Source of the DNA: Halorussus ruber
GTDB taxonomy: Archaea > Halobacteriota > Halobacteria > Halobacteriales > Haladaptataceae
Assembly: GCF_004765785.1 (NCBI RefSeq)
Contig: NZ_SBIT01000002.1
Coordinates: 408,510-472,509, forward strand
DNA: 64,000 nucleotides
Direction: 5' to 3'
The notes below the pieces were generated by a model, which had not been told where the DNA came from, made no database searches, and saw only the letters and a list, made by a program, of their open reading frames with translations. Positions 7,801 through 17,128 of this stretch are shown one piece after another; within the stretch, counting starts at the first letter, position 1; every line of letters begins with the position of its first letter. The translations under genes and the position numbers were made by a program.

Positions 7801-10083
7801 ATGTCACCGACTTCAGAGGAGTCGTCCGACCCGCCGGAGACCCGGCGCGAGGCCGTCACCGAGGAGGTCCGCGGGACCGAGGTTGCCGACCCCTATCGCT
7901 GGCTGGAGGGCGACGGCGAGGCGGTCCGGGCGTGGACCGCGGCGCAGAACGAGTACGCCGACGCGCATCTCGACACGCCGACCAGAGAGCGTCTGCGCTC
8001 GAAGCTGGCCGACCTCGCAGACGTCGCCGAGTACGGTCCCGTCGAGGTCGCTGGCGGTCGGTACTTCCAGACGGTCAGACGCCCCGGCGACGACCACGCG
8101 CGACTGGTCGTCCGCGAGTCGCCAGAGGGCGAGGAGACTCTCCTCGTGGACCCGAACCGGTGGCCGGGCAACGGCGGAGACGGTAACTCCGAGGACGCGC
8201 CCCCGAAGTCGATGCCGTGGTTCCTGCCGTCTCACGACGGCGAGTTCGTCGCCTACGGCGTCACCGAGGGCGGCGACGAGCAAGTCGATATTCGCGTCGC
8301 CAGCGTGCCCGGCGGCGAGAAGACGGTCGGACAGGAAGAAGACGTGCAGGAGGTCGCTGTGCGAGCGGACTGCGGGCGCGTCAGCCGCGGATTCGTCGGC
8401 TTCGATGCGGTCAGCCCCGGCATGGTTGCGTGGGACGGCGAGAGTCGAGGCCTCTACTACGTCGCCACCGGGTGCGCGAGCGACGGCGGCGGTGAGGGTG
8501 AAGCCGAGGAGACGGAAGGGACCGCGGACTCGCAGGCCGACAAGGAGATTCGCTACTGGCGATTCGACGGGACCGAGGCGGTCCTCCTCGAACACGACGA
8601 CTCGCAAGTCTGGCCGCTGGTTCGGACCGACCCCGAGTCGGGGACGCTGGCGGTCGCGCTCCACGACGTGAGCGGCACCGACTGGTACGTCCGCGTCGAA
8701 GATGACATTGAAAGCGAACTCCGGCCCGTCATCGAGGACAGCGACGCCGAGACGTTCGCGGTGTTCCACGACGGGACCGTCCTCCTCCAGACCGACCACG
8801 AGGCCCCGCGAAAGCGAGTCCTCGCCTGCTCGCTCGACCGATTCCGGGCGGGCGACCTCTCGCTGGCCGAGTGCGAGACGGTGCTTCCCGAGCGCGAGGG
8901 CGTCCTGCAATCGTTCGCCGTCACGCCCGACCACGTCGTCGCGCACTACCTCGAAGACGCCCACTCGCGGCTGGCGGTCTACGAGCGCGGCCACAGCGAA
9001 AATTCCTACTGCCGCGACATCACGCTCCCCGACTACGCCTCGGTGTCGGGCCTGCGGAGCAACGACGCCGCCGAGGAGATTTTCTATCGGGTCGAGTCCT
9101 TCCACCACCCGCCGACGCTGGTCCGGGCGAATCCCAGCGTAGACGACCGGAACCCCGCCGCAGGGAATCGGCAGGAGTTAGAGCGAATCGACGTGGACGT
9201 GCCGGAGAATCTGGTCGTCCGCCAGACGTTCGCCGAGTCGGCCGACGGAACCGAGGTTCCGGTGTTCGTCTGCCACCGCGAGGACGCGACCCTCGACGGC
9301 GACAACCCGGCGGTCCTCTACGGTTACGGCGGATTCCGGTCGAGCAGACCGCCGAGCTTCGACCGCTATCGCGTCCCCTTCCTCGCCGACGGCGGCGTCT
9401 ACGCTCAGGTCTGCGCTCGCGGCGGACAGGAGTACGGCGAGGAGTGGCACGAGGCGGGGATGCTAGCGGACAAACAGCGCACCTTCGAGGACTTTCTGGC
9501 GGCCGGGGAACTCCTCTGCGAGGAGGGCTACACCAATCCCGACCGACTCGCGGTCTCGGGGCGCTCGAACGGCGGCCTCTCGGTCGGCGCGGTCGTGACC
9601 CAGCGTCCCGACCGCTGGGCCGCGGCGCGGTGCGCGGTGCCCCTGCTCGACATGCTCCGGTTCCACCGCCTCGGGATGGGCGCGTCGTGGACCGGCGAGT
9701 ACGGAAATCCCGAGGAGAGCGAAGCGTTCGAGTATCTCCGGGACTACTCGCCCTACCACAACGTCGAGGCCGGGGTCGAGTACCCGCCGGTCCTGTTCAC
9801 CACCGCGATGGACGACACTCGCGTCCACCCGGCCCACGCCCGGAAGATGGCCGCCCAGATGCAGGCCGAGGGCGAAGGCGGGCCGTTCCTCCTGCGGACC
9901 GAGACCGACACCGGGCACGGGGTCGGTCGGACGGCCTCCTCGGCGGTTGTCGAGGAAGTCGAGAAGTGGACGTTCTTCTACGAGTGTCTCGGGATGGGTG
10001 AGGCGAGGAAAACATCGAGCGATAACGAGAGGGAGAAAGGTCAAGACCGCTGTGGAGAGAATGACCATGAAGATTTTTGTTGA
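7801..10083 (+). CDS. Prolyl oligopeptidase family serine peptidase
   Basis: A 760-residue S9A-type peptidase that cleaves short peptides after proline. The N-terminal segment ADPYRWLEG is the classical family opening; a seven-blade propeller follows (about 70-440). The C-terminal alpha/beta hydrolase domain carries Ser589 in VSGRSNGGLSVG, Asp671/672 in AMDDTRV and His706 in DTGHGVGR. There is no signal peptide, so it acts in the cytoplasm. The ATG at 7801 was chosen because MSPTSEE begins there and the frame immediately before it has no coding character. Beyond the last expected helix, about 27 extra residues form a charged tail (KTSSDNEREKGQDRCGENDH), possibly a 3' extension by local rearrangement. 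Confidence 0.93.
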   Translation: MSPTSEESSDPPETRREAVTEEVRGTEVADPYRWLEGDGEAVRAWTAAQNEYADAHLDTPTRERLRSKLADLADVAEYGPVEVAGGRYFQTVRRPGDDHARLVVRESPEGEETLLVDPNRWPGNGGDGNSEDAPPKSMPWFLPSHDGEFVAYGVTEGGDEQVDIRVASVPGGEKTVGQEEDVQEVAVRADCGRVSRGFVGFDAVSPGMVAWDGESRGLYYVATGCASDGGGEGEAEETEGTADSQADKEIRYWRFDGTEAVLLEHDDSQVWPLVRTDPESGTLAVALHDVSGTDWYVRVEDDIESELRPVIEDSDAETFAVFHDGTVLLQTDHEAPRKRVLACSLDRFRAGDLSLAECETVLPEREGVLQSFAVTPDHVVAHYLEDAHSRLAVYERGHSENSYCRDITLPDYASVSGLRSNDAAEEIFYRVESFHHPPTLVRANPSVDDRNPAAGNRQELERIDVDVPENLVVRQTFAESADGTEVPVFVCHREDATLDGDNPAVLYGYGGFRSSRPPSFDRYRVPFLADGGVYAQVCARGGQEYGEEWHEAGMLADKQRTFEDFLAAGELLCEEGYTNPDRLAVSGRSNGGLSVGAVVTQRPDRWAAARCAVPLLDMLRFHRLGMGASWTGEYGNPEESEAFEYLRDYSPYHNVEAGVEYPPVLFTTAMDDTRVHPAHARKMAAQMQAEGEGGPFLLRTETDTGHGVGRTASSAVVEEVEKWTFFYECLGMGEARKTSSDNEREKGQDRCGENDHEDFC

Positions 10084-10100
10084 GGGGGTCAAATTATAGG

Positions 10101-10415
10101 ATGATGAGTAGTAAACCGGCGGCGTCGGACACGAAGCTATGTCCCGCCTGTCGCGGAAACGGCCACGTTCAGACGGAGGGCAGGACGGAAACGTGTCCTG
10201 TCTGTAGTGGAAGTGGCCGCGTAGATAAGCAGTTCCACGAGCGGATGTCGAAAGGTGAGCGGCAGGCGATGGGCGGTGCTGGCGGTGCCCTGTTCGGCGC
10301 TGCCGTCGGCGGTCCCGTCGGTGCTGTCGTCGGAGGTGTTCTCGGTGCGGCATTTGCCAGTTCGACTGACGGAGATGATAACGATTTTGAGAGGAGAGTC
10401 AAAAATGACGAATAA
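10101..10415 (+). CDS. Small DnaJ-type zinc finger protein with glycine zipper
   Basis: A 104-residue protein. Residues about 13-45 hold two CxxCxGxG repeats, CPACRGNG and CPVCSGSG, the zinc-binding pattern of DnaJ. Residues about 58-90 are a Gly/Ala-rich stretch (AMGGAGGALFGAAVGGPVGA) like a glycine zipper that packs into membranes. There is no J domain. Start ATG at 10101, with a second ATG at 10104. The stop codon directly abuts the ATG of the next gene, so the two are likely translated together. It may help fold or tether its membrane partner; that is inference. Confidence 0.75.
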   Translation: MMSSKPAASDTKLCPACRGNGHVQTEGRTETCPVCSGSGRVDKQFHERMSKGERQAMGGAGGALFGAAVGGPVGAVVGGVLGAAFASSTDGDDNDFERRVKNDE

Positions 10416-10862
10416 ATGGACGGCATCTCGTTTCTAAAGACTCTTCTCCCTATTCCTTTCGCTGTCCTCGCGTTGCTCGTGACGTTCCGATACAAGACGT
10501 ACGACGAGACCCTCACCTATTGTACGGATATAGAGGATTTCGTCACGGCATCTGTCGAACAGACCACAGATGTTTCGCCGGAAGACGTGCATCGGTGGGC
10601 GTGGAGTCTCCGGGCAGTTTGGCTCTACAGAAAGTGTTGCCGAGCAACGATATATCTGGGGTTCGGTAGTATCGTAAGCTGGTTCTTGGCCGTTGGACTC
10701 TCGAAAGTAGACCCATTTCAGTTAGGGAGCTGGCGCGTCCCGTTTTTAGGTCTAAAAACCGCGGTAATGGCTCAGAATTTCGCTATCGCACTATTAGTCG
10801 GGATGTTCCTACTCGTAGCGTGGCTCTTCTACATGGACCATAAACGCAAGGACAGGGACTGA
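10416..10862 (+). CDS. Small membrane protein, partner of the zinc-finger protein
   Basis: A 148-residue protein with hydrophobic segments near residues 6-24 (LLPIPFAVLALLVTF), 78-96 (ATIYLGFGSIVSWFLAVGL) and 118-140 (AIALLVGMFLLVAWLFYM), ending in a basic tail KRKDRD. I do not recognise the family. It begins at the base after the stop of the preceding gene. Codon use is less GC-rich than in neighbouring core genes, which hints at acquisition. Confidence 0.7.
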   Translation: MDGISFLKTLLPIPFAVLALLVTFRYKTYDETLTYCTDIEDFVTASVEQTTDVSPEDVHRWAWSLRAVWLYRKCCRATIYLGFGSIVSWFLAVGLSKVDPFQLGSWRVPFLGLKTAVMAQNFAIALLVGMFLLVAWLFYMDHKRKDRD

Positions 10863-10878
10863 CATCAGAAAAACAGAC

Positions 10879-11838
10879 TCAGGCCGGTTTCTCGCCGCGC
10901 TCTCGAATCAGGTCTCGCAGTTCGTCGGGGTCGTCGATGGACTCCAACTCCTCGCGCTCGACCAGTCCGGTGCCATCGACGCTCTCGCGCTTGGCCTCGT
11001 CCACGAAGTAGACCGAGCGCGTCCGGGCGACCTGCCCGATGGAGGACATGATTCGGGCGCGCTTCTCGGCGGCTTTGGTGAACGCCGAGTGGCCCGTCAG
11101 GACGTTCTGCTCGCTGTCGTTGTCCTCGCTGACCGTCTTGAAGGGCGCTCGGACCGTCGGGTGAACCTCGAACCCGGCGCGGGTGAGGACGGTGACGATG
11201 CGCTCGTCGTCGTCCTCGGGTTCGGGGTCCTCGGGCGTGGGGTCGCCCTCGCGGACCTCGTCGGCCCCGTCGAGGACGTCCACGGGGCTGGTGAGGTCGC
11301 CCTCGAACATGTCTTCGAGTTCGAGCGCGACCTCGACGCTGGCGTTCATGCCGTCCTCGTACTTCGAGACGGTGCGCCGCGAGACGCCCAACTCGTTGGC
11401 GAGTCTGCCGAGGCTCCAGTCGCGGTCCTCGCGCTCGTCGCGGAGTACGTCGCCGTCGATGTTGACGTAGAGGCCGCCGGGCGCGGCGTAGACCAGCGGG
11501 GCCATGCCTTCAACGAACAGTTCCATCGCGGTGTCGGGACTCAGGACCGGAACGCCGTGTCGGAAGTAGACGACTCCCGGCTCTAACTCCTCGTCGCGGG
11601 TCCGAAGTCCGACGACGATCGGGGTCGCGCTGAGATACTCGCCGAGGCGGCGCATCTCCAGCCCCGTCGCGTCGTCGAATGCATCTACGTTTGCCAAAAC
11701 CTTCAGCAAGAGCAGGTCTGGGCCGCGTCGTGCGGCCACGTCGAAGCTCTTGGGTCGAATTGCGCACCGGTCGCTAACGACGAATCCCGCATCTTCGAGC
11801 ATTGCGGTCACGTTCCCGACCAGTGCAGACCGGGACAT
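10879..11838 (-). CDS. Archaeal HTH transcriptional regulator (XRE-type centre)
   Basis: A 319-residue protein matching a conserved archaeal putative regulator family. The N-terminal part (about 1-125) is a nuclease-like fold region ([17 protein letters not shown]). Residues about 140-180 form an XRE-type helix-turn-helix ([20 protein letters not shown]). After an acidic linker, the C-terminal domain (about 215-300) has [20 protein letters not shown]. It acts in the cytoplasm on DNA; targets are unknown. It is divergent from tiaS, sharing the 150-base upstream region. ATG at 11838; TATA-like sequence CCTATATATGC on the opposite side at about 11859-11869. Confidence 0.85.
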   Translation of the reverse strand: MSRSALVGNVTAMLEDAGFVVSDRCAIRPKSFDVAARRGPDLLLLKVLANVDAFDDATGLEMRRLGEYLSATPIVVGLRTRDEELEPGVVYFRHGVPVLSPDTAMELFVEGMAPLVYAAPGGLYVNIDGDVLRDEREDRDWSLGRLANELGVSRRTVSKYEDGMNASVEVALELEDMFEGDLTSPVDVLDGADEVREGDPTPEDPEPEDDDERIVTVLTRAGFEVHPTVRAPFKTVSEDNDSEQNVLTGHSAFTKAAEKRARIMSSIGQVARTRSVYFVDEAKRESVDGTGLVEREELESIDDPDELRDLIRERGEKPA

Positions 11839-11988
11839 ATCCGCATGTAAGTGATTCCCCTATATATGCATTGTGCTGGCTGTACCCCCGAGACTGCTTG
11901 CGATTCGGCCCGAGAGGAGCGATAGCTTGATAATGATAGACGGGTGCGCTCCGAAAGTAGTTAACCCGACACGCGCCAAGCGAGGACC

Positions 11989-13299
11989 GTGACGGTCATC
12001 GGCGTGGACGACACCGACTCCCGAGATCGCGGGATGTGTACCACCTATCTGGCGGCCAGAATCGCCGAGCGCGCGGCCGAAGTCGCCAGCGTCGAGCGAC
12101 TGCTTCTGGTTCGGCTCAATCCCGCGGTCGAACACAAGACCCGCGGGAACGCCGCGCTCGCGGTCCACACCGACGCAGATTCCGAGACGGCCTTCGAAAT
12201 CGCCCGCGAGGAGGTCGCGGCAGTCGCCGAAACCGACGACCCCCGGACCAATCCCGGCCTCGTCGTCGCGCCGGGGACTCCCGAGGCGGTTCCCGAATCG
12301 GTCGCCGAGTTCGCCGAGAAAGCGGTCCGAGACCTCCACGAAGTCGAGGACGCCGAGCAAATCGTCGAGGACGCTGGCTACCGGAGCGCGGGGTGGAAGA
12401 TGGGCCGCGGAAAAATCGGCGCGCTGGCCGCGGTCGGCGCGTGGCGTGCCTTCGGCGAAGACGGGGCGGTCGGCGGCACGAAGACGGGGGTCGGCGGGGC
12501 CGACTGGACCTACGAGTGCATCTCCTACCGCGAACCCGAGCGCGTCGGCACGCCCCGCGAGGTTGACGCCGACTCGGTCTTCGAGGCCGCGAACGCGGCC
12601 TACCCCGCGGCGTGGGACACCGTGGACCGCGAGACCGGCGAGTTGGTCTGCGTCCCGCACACGCCCGGCCCGATTCTCCACGGGATTCGGGGCGACGACC
12701 CCGAGACCGTCCGCGAGGTCGCCGAGGCAATCGAGAGCGAACCGGTCGAGCGCCGGGTCCTCTTCGTGACGAATCAGGGTACCGACGCCCACCTCCGAGA
12801 CGGGTCCCTCTCGGAAGTCGAGGACGGCCGAGCCTACTGCGTGACGGGCACAGTCGCCGAGGAGCCGGAAAACCGGCGCGGCGGGCACGTCTTCTTCTCG
12901 CTCGAAGAGGAAACTGAAGCGTTGCGGTGCGCCGCCTTCGAACCCACCAAGCGATTCCGCGACCGAGTTCGTGACCTCCGGCCCGGCGACCGCATCACGG
13001 CCTGCGGCGAGGTCGCAGACGGGACCCTGAAGCTCGAAAAGTTCGCCGTCAGAGAACTGAACTCGACCGAACTCGTCACGCCCGACTGCCCCGATTGCGG
13101 CCGGTCGATGAAGAGCGCCGGAGCAGGTCAAGGCTACCGGTGTCGGGACTGCGAGACGAGTGCGCCGGGGAAGGTCGAGCGCGAGGTGGGCCGGGAGTTA
13201 GAGAAGGGATGGTACGAGGTGCCGCCGGAAGCTCGTCGGCACATCGCCAAGCCGTTGATTCGGGGCGGATTCGACGCGCCGATTCACCCGGAGAAGTAA
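11989..13299 (+). CDS. tiaS: tRNA(Ile2) 2-agmatinylcytidine synthetase
   Basis: A 436-residue enzyme that attaches agmatine to the wobble cytidine of tRNA-Ile(CAU) using ATP, letting it read AUA. It is an archaeal-only modification. The N-terminus IGVDDTDSRDRGMCTTYLA is the family signature; AAVGAW and GGTKTGVGGADWTYECIS follow. An OB-fold lies around residues 280-350, and a zinc ribbon (CPDCGRSMK and CRDCET) near the C-terminus binds the acceptor end. The start is GTG at 11989: the conserved IGVDDTD begins four residues later, so no ATG is available. Essential in archaea. Confidence 0.95.
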   Translation: MTVIGVDDTDSRDRGMCTTYLAARIAERAAEVASVERLLLVRLNPAVEHKTRGNAALAVHTDADSETAFEIAREEVAAVAETDDPRTNPGLVVAPGTPEAVPESVAEFAEKAVRDLHEVEDAEQIVEDAGYRSAGWKMGRGKIGALAAVGAWRAFGEDGAVGGTKTGVGGADWTYECISYREPERVGTPREVDADSVFEAANAAYPAAWDTVDRETGELVCVPHTPGPILHGIRGDDPETVREVAEAIESEPVERRVLFVTNQGTDAHLRDGSLSEVEDGRAYCVTGTVAEEPENRRGGHVFFSLEEETEALRCAAFEPTKRFRDRVRDLRPGDRITACGEVADGTLKLEKFAVRELNSTELVTPDCPDCGRSMKSAGAGQGYRCRDCETSAPGKVEREVGRELEKGWYEVPPEARRHIAKPLIRGGFDAPIHPEK

Positions 13300-13302
13300 T
13301 AC

Positions 13303-13335
13303 AGCATTCTTATTATTTCTTTTATAATTGTTTTG
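13303..13335 (+). terminator. T-rich terminator after tiaS
   Basis: Just after the tiaS stop the sequence runs through CATTCTTATTATTTCTTTTA and TAATTGTTTTGG. Such U-rich runs are the usual archaeal intrinsic stop signal. It also lies 3' of the opposing threonine synthase gene and could serve both. Confidence 0.45.
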
Positions 13336-13377
13336 GTGTCCGAGAGACACCTATAGATTTGTTTCGGCCGGCGAAGC

Positions 13378-14529
13378 TCACGACTTCAGTCCACTCCCCG
13401 TCAGGGGGACCACCACGTCGTCGCCCGAATCCAGCACCCCGCGCTCGCGGAACTCCGCGAGCGCGGCGGGTGCGACCGCCGAGGTCGGTTCGACGTAGAA
13501 TCCGCCGCGGTGGAGGCGGTCGAGCGCCTCGGCGACCGGGTCCGAATCGAGCGCGACGGCGTCGCCGTCGGTCTCCGCGACGGCGTCGAGAATCTGGTCT
13601 TTCCGGGCGGGGTCGAGAATCTGGATGCCGTCGGCGACCGAGTTCTCACCCGAAGCGGAGCCGTGCAACTCCTCCGCAATCGGTGCGTATCCGGCGGCCT
13701 GCGCGCCCAGCAAGCGGGGCATCCGGTCGGTCCACCCGGCCTCCTTCAGGGCGCGGAAGCCCCGGTAGGCACCGAGGAAGAGCGTGCCGTGGCCGAGGGG
13801 CGTCACCACGGCGTCGGGGACCTGCCAGTCGCGCTGGGCCGCGACTTCGAAGGCGAAGGTCGCGGTGCCAGCGAAGAAGGCGGGATTCCAGGCGTGGCTT
13901 GCGTACCAGCCAGCCTCGGAATCGGATTCGACTGCTTCGATACAGGCGTCGGTCACGTCCTGCCGGGTGCCCTCGACGCGAATCGGATTCGCGCCGACGC
14001 GCTCGATGGCCGCCAGCTTCGAGTCCTTGGCGTCGGCCGGGACGTAGATGTCGGCGTCGATTCCGGCGCGGGCGGCGTACTGGGCGATGGCCGCGCCAGC
14101 GTTGCCCGACGAGTCCTCGACCACCTTCTCGACGCCCAACTCGGCGGCCCGCGAGAGGGTCGCGGTCGCGCCGCGGTCCTTGAAACTCCCCGAGGGGAAG
14201 ACGTATTCGAGTTTGAACTGGACGTTCTCCCCCCAGTTGTCCGAGTCAGTCGCCTGCAGGGGCGTGAACCCCTCGCCGAGCGTGACCTCTGGGGAGATGG
14301 GCAGGAACTCCTCGAAAGCCCACAGGCCAGCGCGAGTGTCGAGGTCCGCGAAGTCGGGTGCGGGGGAGTCGGACGCGGGGGAGTCGGACGCGGTAGAGTC
14401 AGGCAGGGGCCGGTCGGCAAATTCGAGGGGATGACCACAGTCACAGCGCCACGGTTCGTCCGTACCGGCGTCGTAGGTCCGACCGCAATCCGGGCAGGTC
14501 AGGTCCGAAGGAGAAGTTTCCGCGGGCAT
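13378..14529 (-). CDS. thrC: Threonine synthase
   Basis: A 383-residue fold-type II PLP enzyme converting O-phosphohomoserine to threonine. An N-terminal rubredoxin-like knuckle (CPDCGRTYD and CDCGHPL) is common in archaeal ThrC. LWAFEEFLPISPEVTLGEGF and Lys117 in SGSFKDRGA (PLP Schiff base) follow. Glycine-rich phosphate-binding SSGNAGAA and the C-terminal PLTGSGLKS complete the fold. Between knuckle and catalytic domain is a Ser/Asp/Pro linker encoded by 15-bp DNA repeats. It starts three bases after the stop of the upstream aspartoacylase-like gene, so the two form an operon. The cystathionine-like lyase alternative is less likely given the N-terminus. Confidence 0.88.
   Translation of the reverse strand: MPAETSPSDLTCPDCGRTYDAGTDEPWRCDCGHPLEFADRPLPDSTASDSPASDSPAPDFADLDTRAGLWAFEEFLPISPEVTLGEGFTPLQATDSDNWGENVQFKLEYVFPSGSFKDRGATATLSRAAELGVEKVVEDSSGNAGAAIAQYAARAGIDADIYVPADAKDSKLAAIERVGANPIRVEGTRQDVTDACIEAVESDSEAGWYASHAWNPAFFAGTATFAFEVAAQRDWQVPDAVVTPLGHGTLFLGAYRGFRALKEAGWTDRMPRLLGAQAAGYAPIAEELHGSASGENSVADGIQILDPARKDQILDAVAETDGDAVALDSDPVAEALDRLHRGGFYVEPTSAVAPAALAEFRERGVLDSGDDVVVPLTGSGLKS
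14360..14404. repeat. Three 15-bp tandem units inside threonine synthase
   Basis: Units GCGGGGGAGTCGGAC at 14360-14374 and 14375-14389 are identical, and a third (14390-14404) differs at three bases. In the gene they encode a repeated Asp-Ser-Pro-Ala-Ser type linker, so the array keeps frame and probably varies in copy number. Confidence 0.85.
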
Positions 14530-14532
14530 CGC

Positions 14533-15489
14533 TCAGAACTCGTCCACATCGGTTCCGACCGAGCAGACGTACTCGCCGGTCGCCACTTGGGGCAGTCTCC
14601 GCGAGCGCCAGAAGACGCCGCGGTCGTCGGCGGTGACCTCGGCTTTCAACTGGCCGAAAGGATTCGTCACCTCGAAGAGAACGTCGCCCGCCTCGACCAC
14701 GTCGCCGAGGTCCTTGCGGAACCGGACGATGCCGCCCGAGGGCGACCCGTAGCGGTCGAATCCGGTCGCGCGAATCTGAGAGTCGGGGGAGACGTCGCCG
14801 TCGAGGAAGCCGTAGTAGCGCAGGACGTTGAACAGGCCCGAGACGCCGTACTGGATGCTCTCCTCGTCCCACCCGACGCACCCGCCGAGTTCGGGGTCGA
14901 TGGTCGGGATGCCCTCGTCCGGCCCGGCGCGGGCGAGTTGGCCGTCCGGCCCCTTCTGGTCTAAGACGTGACCGCAGCCGAACACCTTGGCGAGTTCCAG
15001 ACACTCGTCGTGGAGTCGATGGCGCTGGCCGCATCGAACCCGGACCTCGTTGAGCATCCGACTCGTCGAGCCCTGATGGAGGTCCAGAATCAGGTCGGCC
15101 CGCGAGGCCGCCTCGAAGGTGGCCGCCGCGATGCGCTCGCTGGAGGTCCCCGACTCGTCGCCGGGGTAGGTTCGATTCATCTTGGTGTCGTCGATGGGGT
15201 TGCGGTGTTCGGCCACCTGAAACGCGTGGTAGTTGACGATGCCGACCACGAGAATCGTGCCGGAGAGTCGCTGGGGGTCGATTTGGGGGATGGCACGCTG
15301 GAGGACCCCGAGGCCGTTCAGTTCGTCGCCGTCGCTGACCGCCTGCACGTACAGCGTCGGACCGTCGTCCGCTCCGTTGATGACCGCGACCGGCAGACCG
15401 AACTCGCCGCCGTCGCGCGTTTCGCCGACCTGCAACCGCCCGGTATCCATCTCGCCGGGGGCCGCACTCGCCGTTCCGAGCGTCTTCAT
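14533..15489 (-). CDS. Succinylglutamate desuccinylase/aspartoacylase family hydrolase
   Basis: A 318-residue M14-like metal hydrolase that would cleave an N-acyl amino acid. The zinc-site region reads QAVSDGDELNG where the family usually has HGDE or HGNE; the glutamate is kept but the His is Asp. LDLHQGST supplies the later His. Asn/Arg substrate residues appear in KMNRTYPGD. The C-terminal third (GDVVEAGDVLFEVTNPFGQ) is a lipoyl-like beta barrel common in this family. It precedes threonine synthase by three bases; whether they share a pathway is unknown. ATG at 15489. Confidence 0.8.
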   Translation of the reverse strand: MKTLGTASAAPGEMDTGRLQVGETRDGGEFGLPVAVINGADDGPTLYVQAVSDGDELNGLGVLQRAIPQIDPQRLSGTILVVGIVNYHAFQVAEHRNPIDDTKMNRTYPGDESGTSSERIAAATFEAASRADLILDLHQGSTSRMLNEVRVRCGQRHRLHDECLELAKVFGCGHVLDQKGPDGQLARAGPDEGIPTIDPELGGCVGWDEESIQYGVSGLFNVLRYYGFLDGDVSPDSQIRATGFDRYGSPSGGIVRFRKDLGDVVEAGDVLFEVTNPFGQLKAEVTADDRGVFWRSRRLPQVATGEYVCSVGTDVDEF

Positions 15490-15565
15490 TACCCATAACG
15501 GACGCCTACACGCCCTTTAGCGGTTCGGTCTCGGCGAAGTAGGCGATCTGTGCTCGTTGGAGGAG

Positions 15566-16771
15566 TCATCCTCCGCCGAGAGCCACCGTCAACACGTGAT
15601 ACAGCGCGAAGCTAACGGCGGCAGCGCCCGCCATCGACCCGACCCACGCGGCGACCGTGTATCCGGTTTTCGCGCCCGAGACCGATCCCGACCCCTCGAT
15701 CCATCCGCTCCCGACGATGCTCGACACCATCACCTTGTTGAACGAAATCGGGATGCCGAGCGTGATGGCGACCTGCGCGACGAGGAAGGCCGGGACGAGT
15801 GCCGCTATCGAGCGGTACGGACCCATCGCGGCGTACTCGTTCGAGACGGCCTGAATCAGTCGAGGTGCGCCGGTCCACGCGCCGAGGAGGATTCCGAATC
15901 CGCCGAGACCGAGCAGCGCGAGCCCCGGCACGCCGAACTCCGAGGTCGCCACCGTCTCCAGCGGTCCCGTGGCGAGGCCGACCTGACTCCCGCCGCTCGT
16001 GAACGTGACCAACAGTCCGAGTCCGACAAGGAACTGCCGGATTCCCCGGGTTTCGGACCCGGAAACCATGACGTAGACGAGACCGCCAGCGATGGCCGCG
16101 AACACCACGCTCACTGCGAGCGTTCCGACCGTGAAAGTGCCGAGGAGGGACCGCACCGGGAGCGATACCGACTCGGCGATGGTCCGGGCGAGCGTGGCGG
16201 GTCCGCCGTCGGGCGACGGAAGGAGCGTCAATCGAACGTTCGCAACGACGAACCCGACCACGGCCGCGAGTCCGGGGACGGTCACCGCGTCGGGAACGTC
16301 GGTTCGGACCAGCAGGTAGGCGGTGGCGAACGCGAGTCCGCCCTCGACTATCGGAATCGAGAACCAGAACGCGAGAATCCGGCCGTAGGTGACGAGCGCC
16401 AGCGACCCGCCGAGCGCGAGTCCCACGCCGATTACCGCTCCGGTCACGGTGAACGCCGCGGGAATCGGATAGCCGGTTCTGACGCCGACCGCGATGAAAG
16501 AGGCGGCCGTCAGCAACGCCGCGGCGGCCGCCGTCGTCGTGATGTGGGTACCGTCGATGAGGCCGGTCCCGATAGTGTGCGAGATACTGCCACCCTGCGC
16601 GACAGCGCCGAGGCTGGCGACGATGCCGACCAGCAACGCGCCCCGGAGAACGCTGAGCGCGTTGGCACCGACCGCCGGGGCGATGGGCGCGGAGTTGCTG
16701 TTGGCTCCGACAGACCACGACATGAACAGACTGGCGACCAGTGCGACGCTGAGGAGGAGAAGTGGGTCCAC
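15566..16771 (-). CDS. PiT-family inorganic phosphate permease
   Basis: A 401-residue polytopic membrane protein of about ten helices. The two family signatures are a repeated Gly-Ala-Asn pattern near the N-terminus (WSVGANSNSAPIAPAVGANA) and its C-terminal echo (ISFNKVMVSSIVGSG). PiT carriers bring in metal-phosphate complexes with protons or sodium. The frame stays open well upstream, but coding character starts at VDPLLLL. I chose GTG at 16771 because it puts helix 1 at the usual distance from the first signature; TTG at 16774 is possible. Low-affinity phosphate uptake is the likeliest role. Confidence 0.82.
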   Translation of the reverse strand: MDPLLLLSVALVASLFMSWSVGANSNSAPIAPAVGANALSVLRGALLVGIVASLGAVAQGGSISHTIGTGLIDGTHITTTAAAAALLTAASFIAVGVRTGYPIPAAFTVTGAVIGVGLALGGSLALVTYGRILAFWFSIPIVEGGLAFATAYLLVRTDVPDAVTVPGLAAVVGFVVANVRLTLLPSPDGGPATLARTIAESVSLPVRSLLGTFTVGTLAVSVVFAAIAGGLVYVMVSGSETRGIRQFLVGLGLLVTFTSGGSQVGLATGPLETVATSEFGVPGLALLGLGGFGILLGAWTGAPRLIQAVSNEYAAMGPYRSIAALVPAFLVAQVAITLGIPISFNKVMVSSIVGSGWIEGSGSVSGAKTGYTVAAWVGSMAGAAAVSFALYHVLTVALGGG

Positions 16772-16897
16772 CAAGGCTATCGAGAGGCTTGGAAACGTCT
16801 CGGTGTTAACCGCTACGGTTTCGATAGCCTCGCCGCGCGTTCGAGCGGCGGCGCGACCGTCGTAACTTTTACCGGGTGACACGATTCTAGTCCTCGC

Positions 16898-17071
16898 GTG
16901 GTCAACGACGACTACTGGGGAGTGACGGAGGAGACGTCTCCCACAGACCGTCTCGTCGTCAAGGAGACTGTCGCACCGGACCTGCACCCCGAATCGGAGC
17001 AACTCTCGGTCTACTCCACGGTCACCTCGGGAATCTCCACCGCGAAATCGCTCCTCCCGACCGAACGCTGA
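16898..17071 (+). CDS. 57-residue hypothetical protein
   Basis: GTG at 16898 opens a frame of 57 codons ending TGA at 17069, beginning VVNDDYWGVTEETSPTDR and ending AKSLLPTER. Third positions are mostly C or G, and the product is mildly acidic, as expected for a real haloarchaeal gene. An AACTTTTACC tract at 16864-16873 sits about 28 bases before the GTG, fitting a leaderless transcript. No domain is recognised. It lies upstream of an MFS gene on the same strand with a 57-base gap. The opposite strand is also open here, so I rate it only as likely. Confidence 0.5.
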   Translation: MVNDDYWGVTEETSPTDRLVVKETVAPDLHPESEQLSVYSTVTSGISTAKSLLPTER

Positions 17072-17128
17072 CGATTCGTCCTTAGTCCTCGAACTTTTTA
17101 TCGGGGCGCCCCCACCAATCACTCGCAC

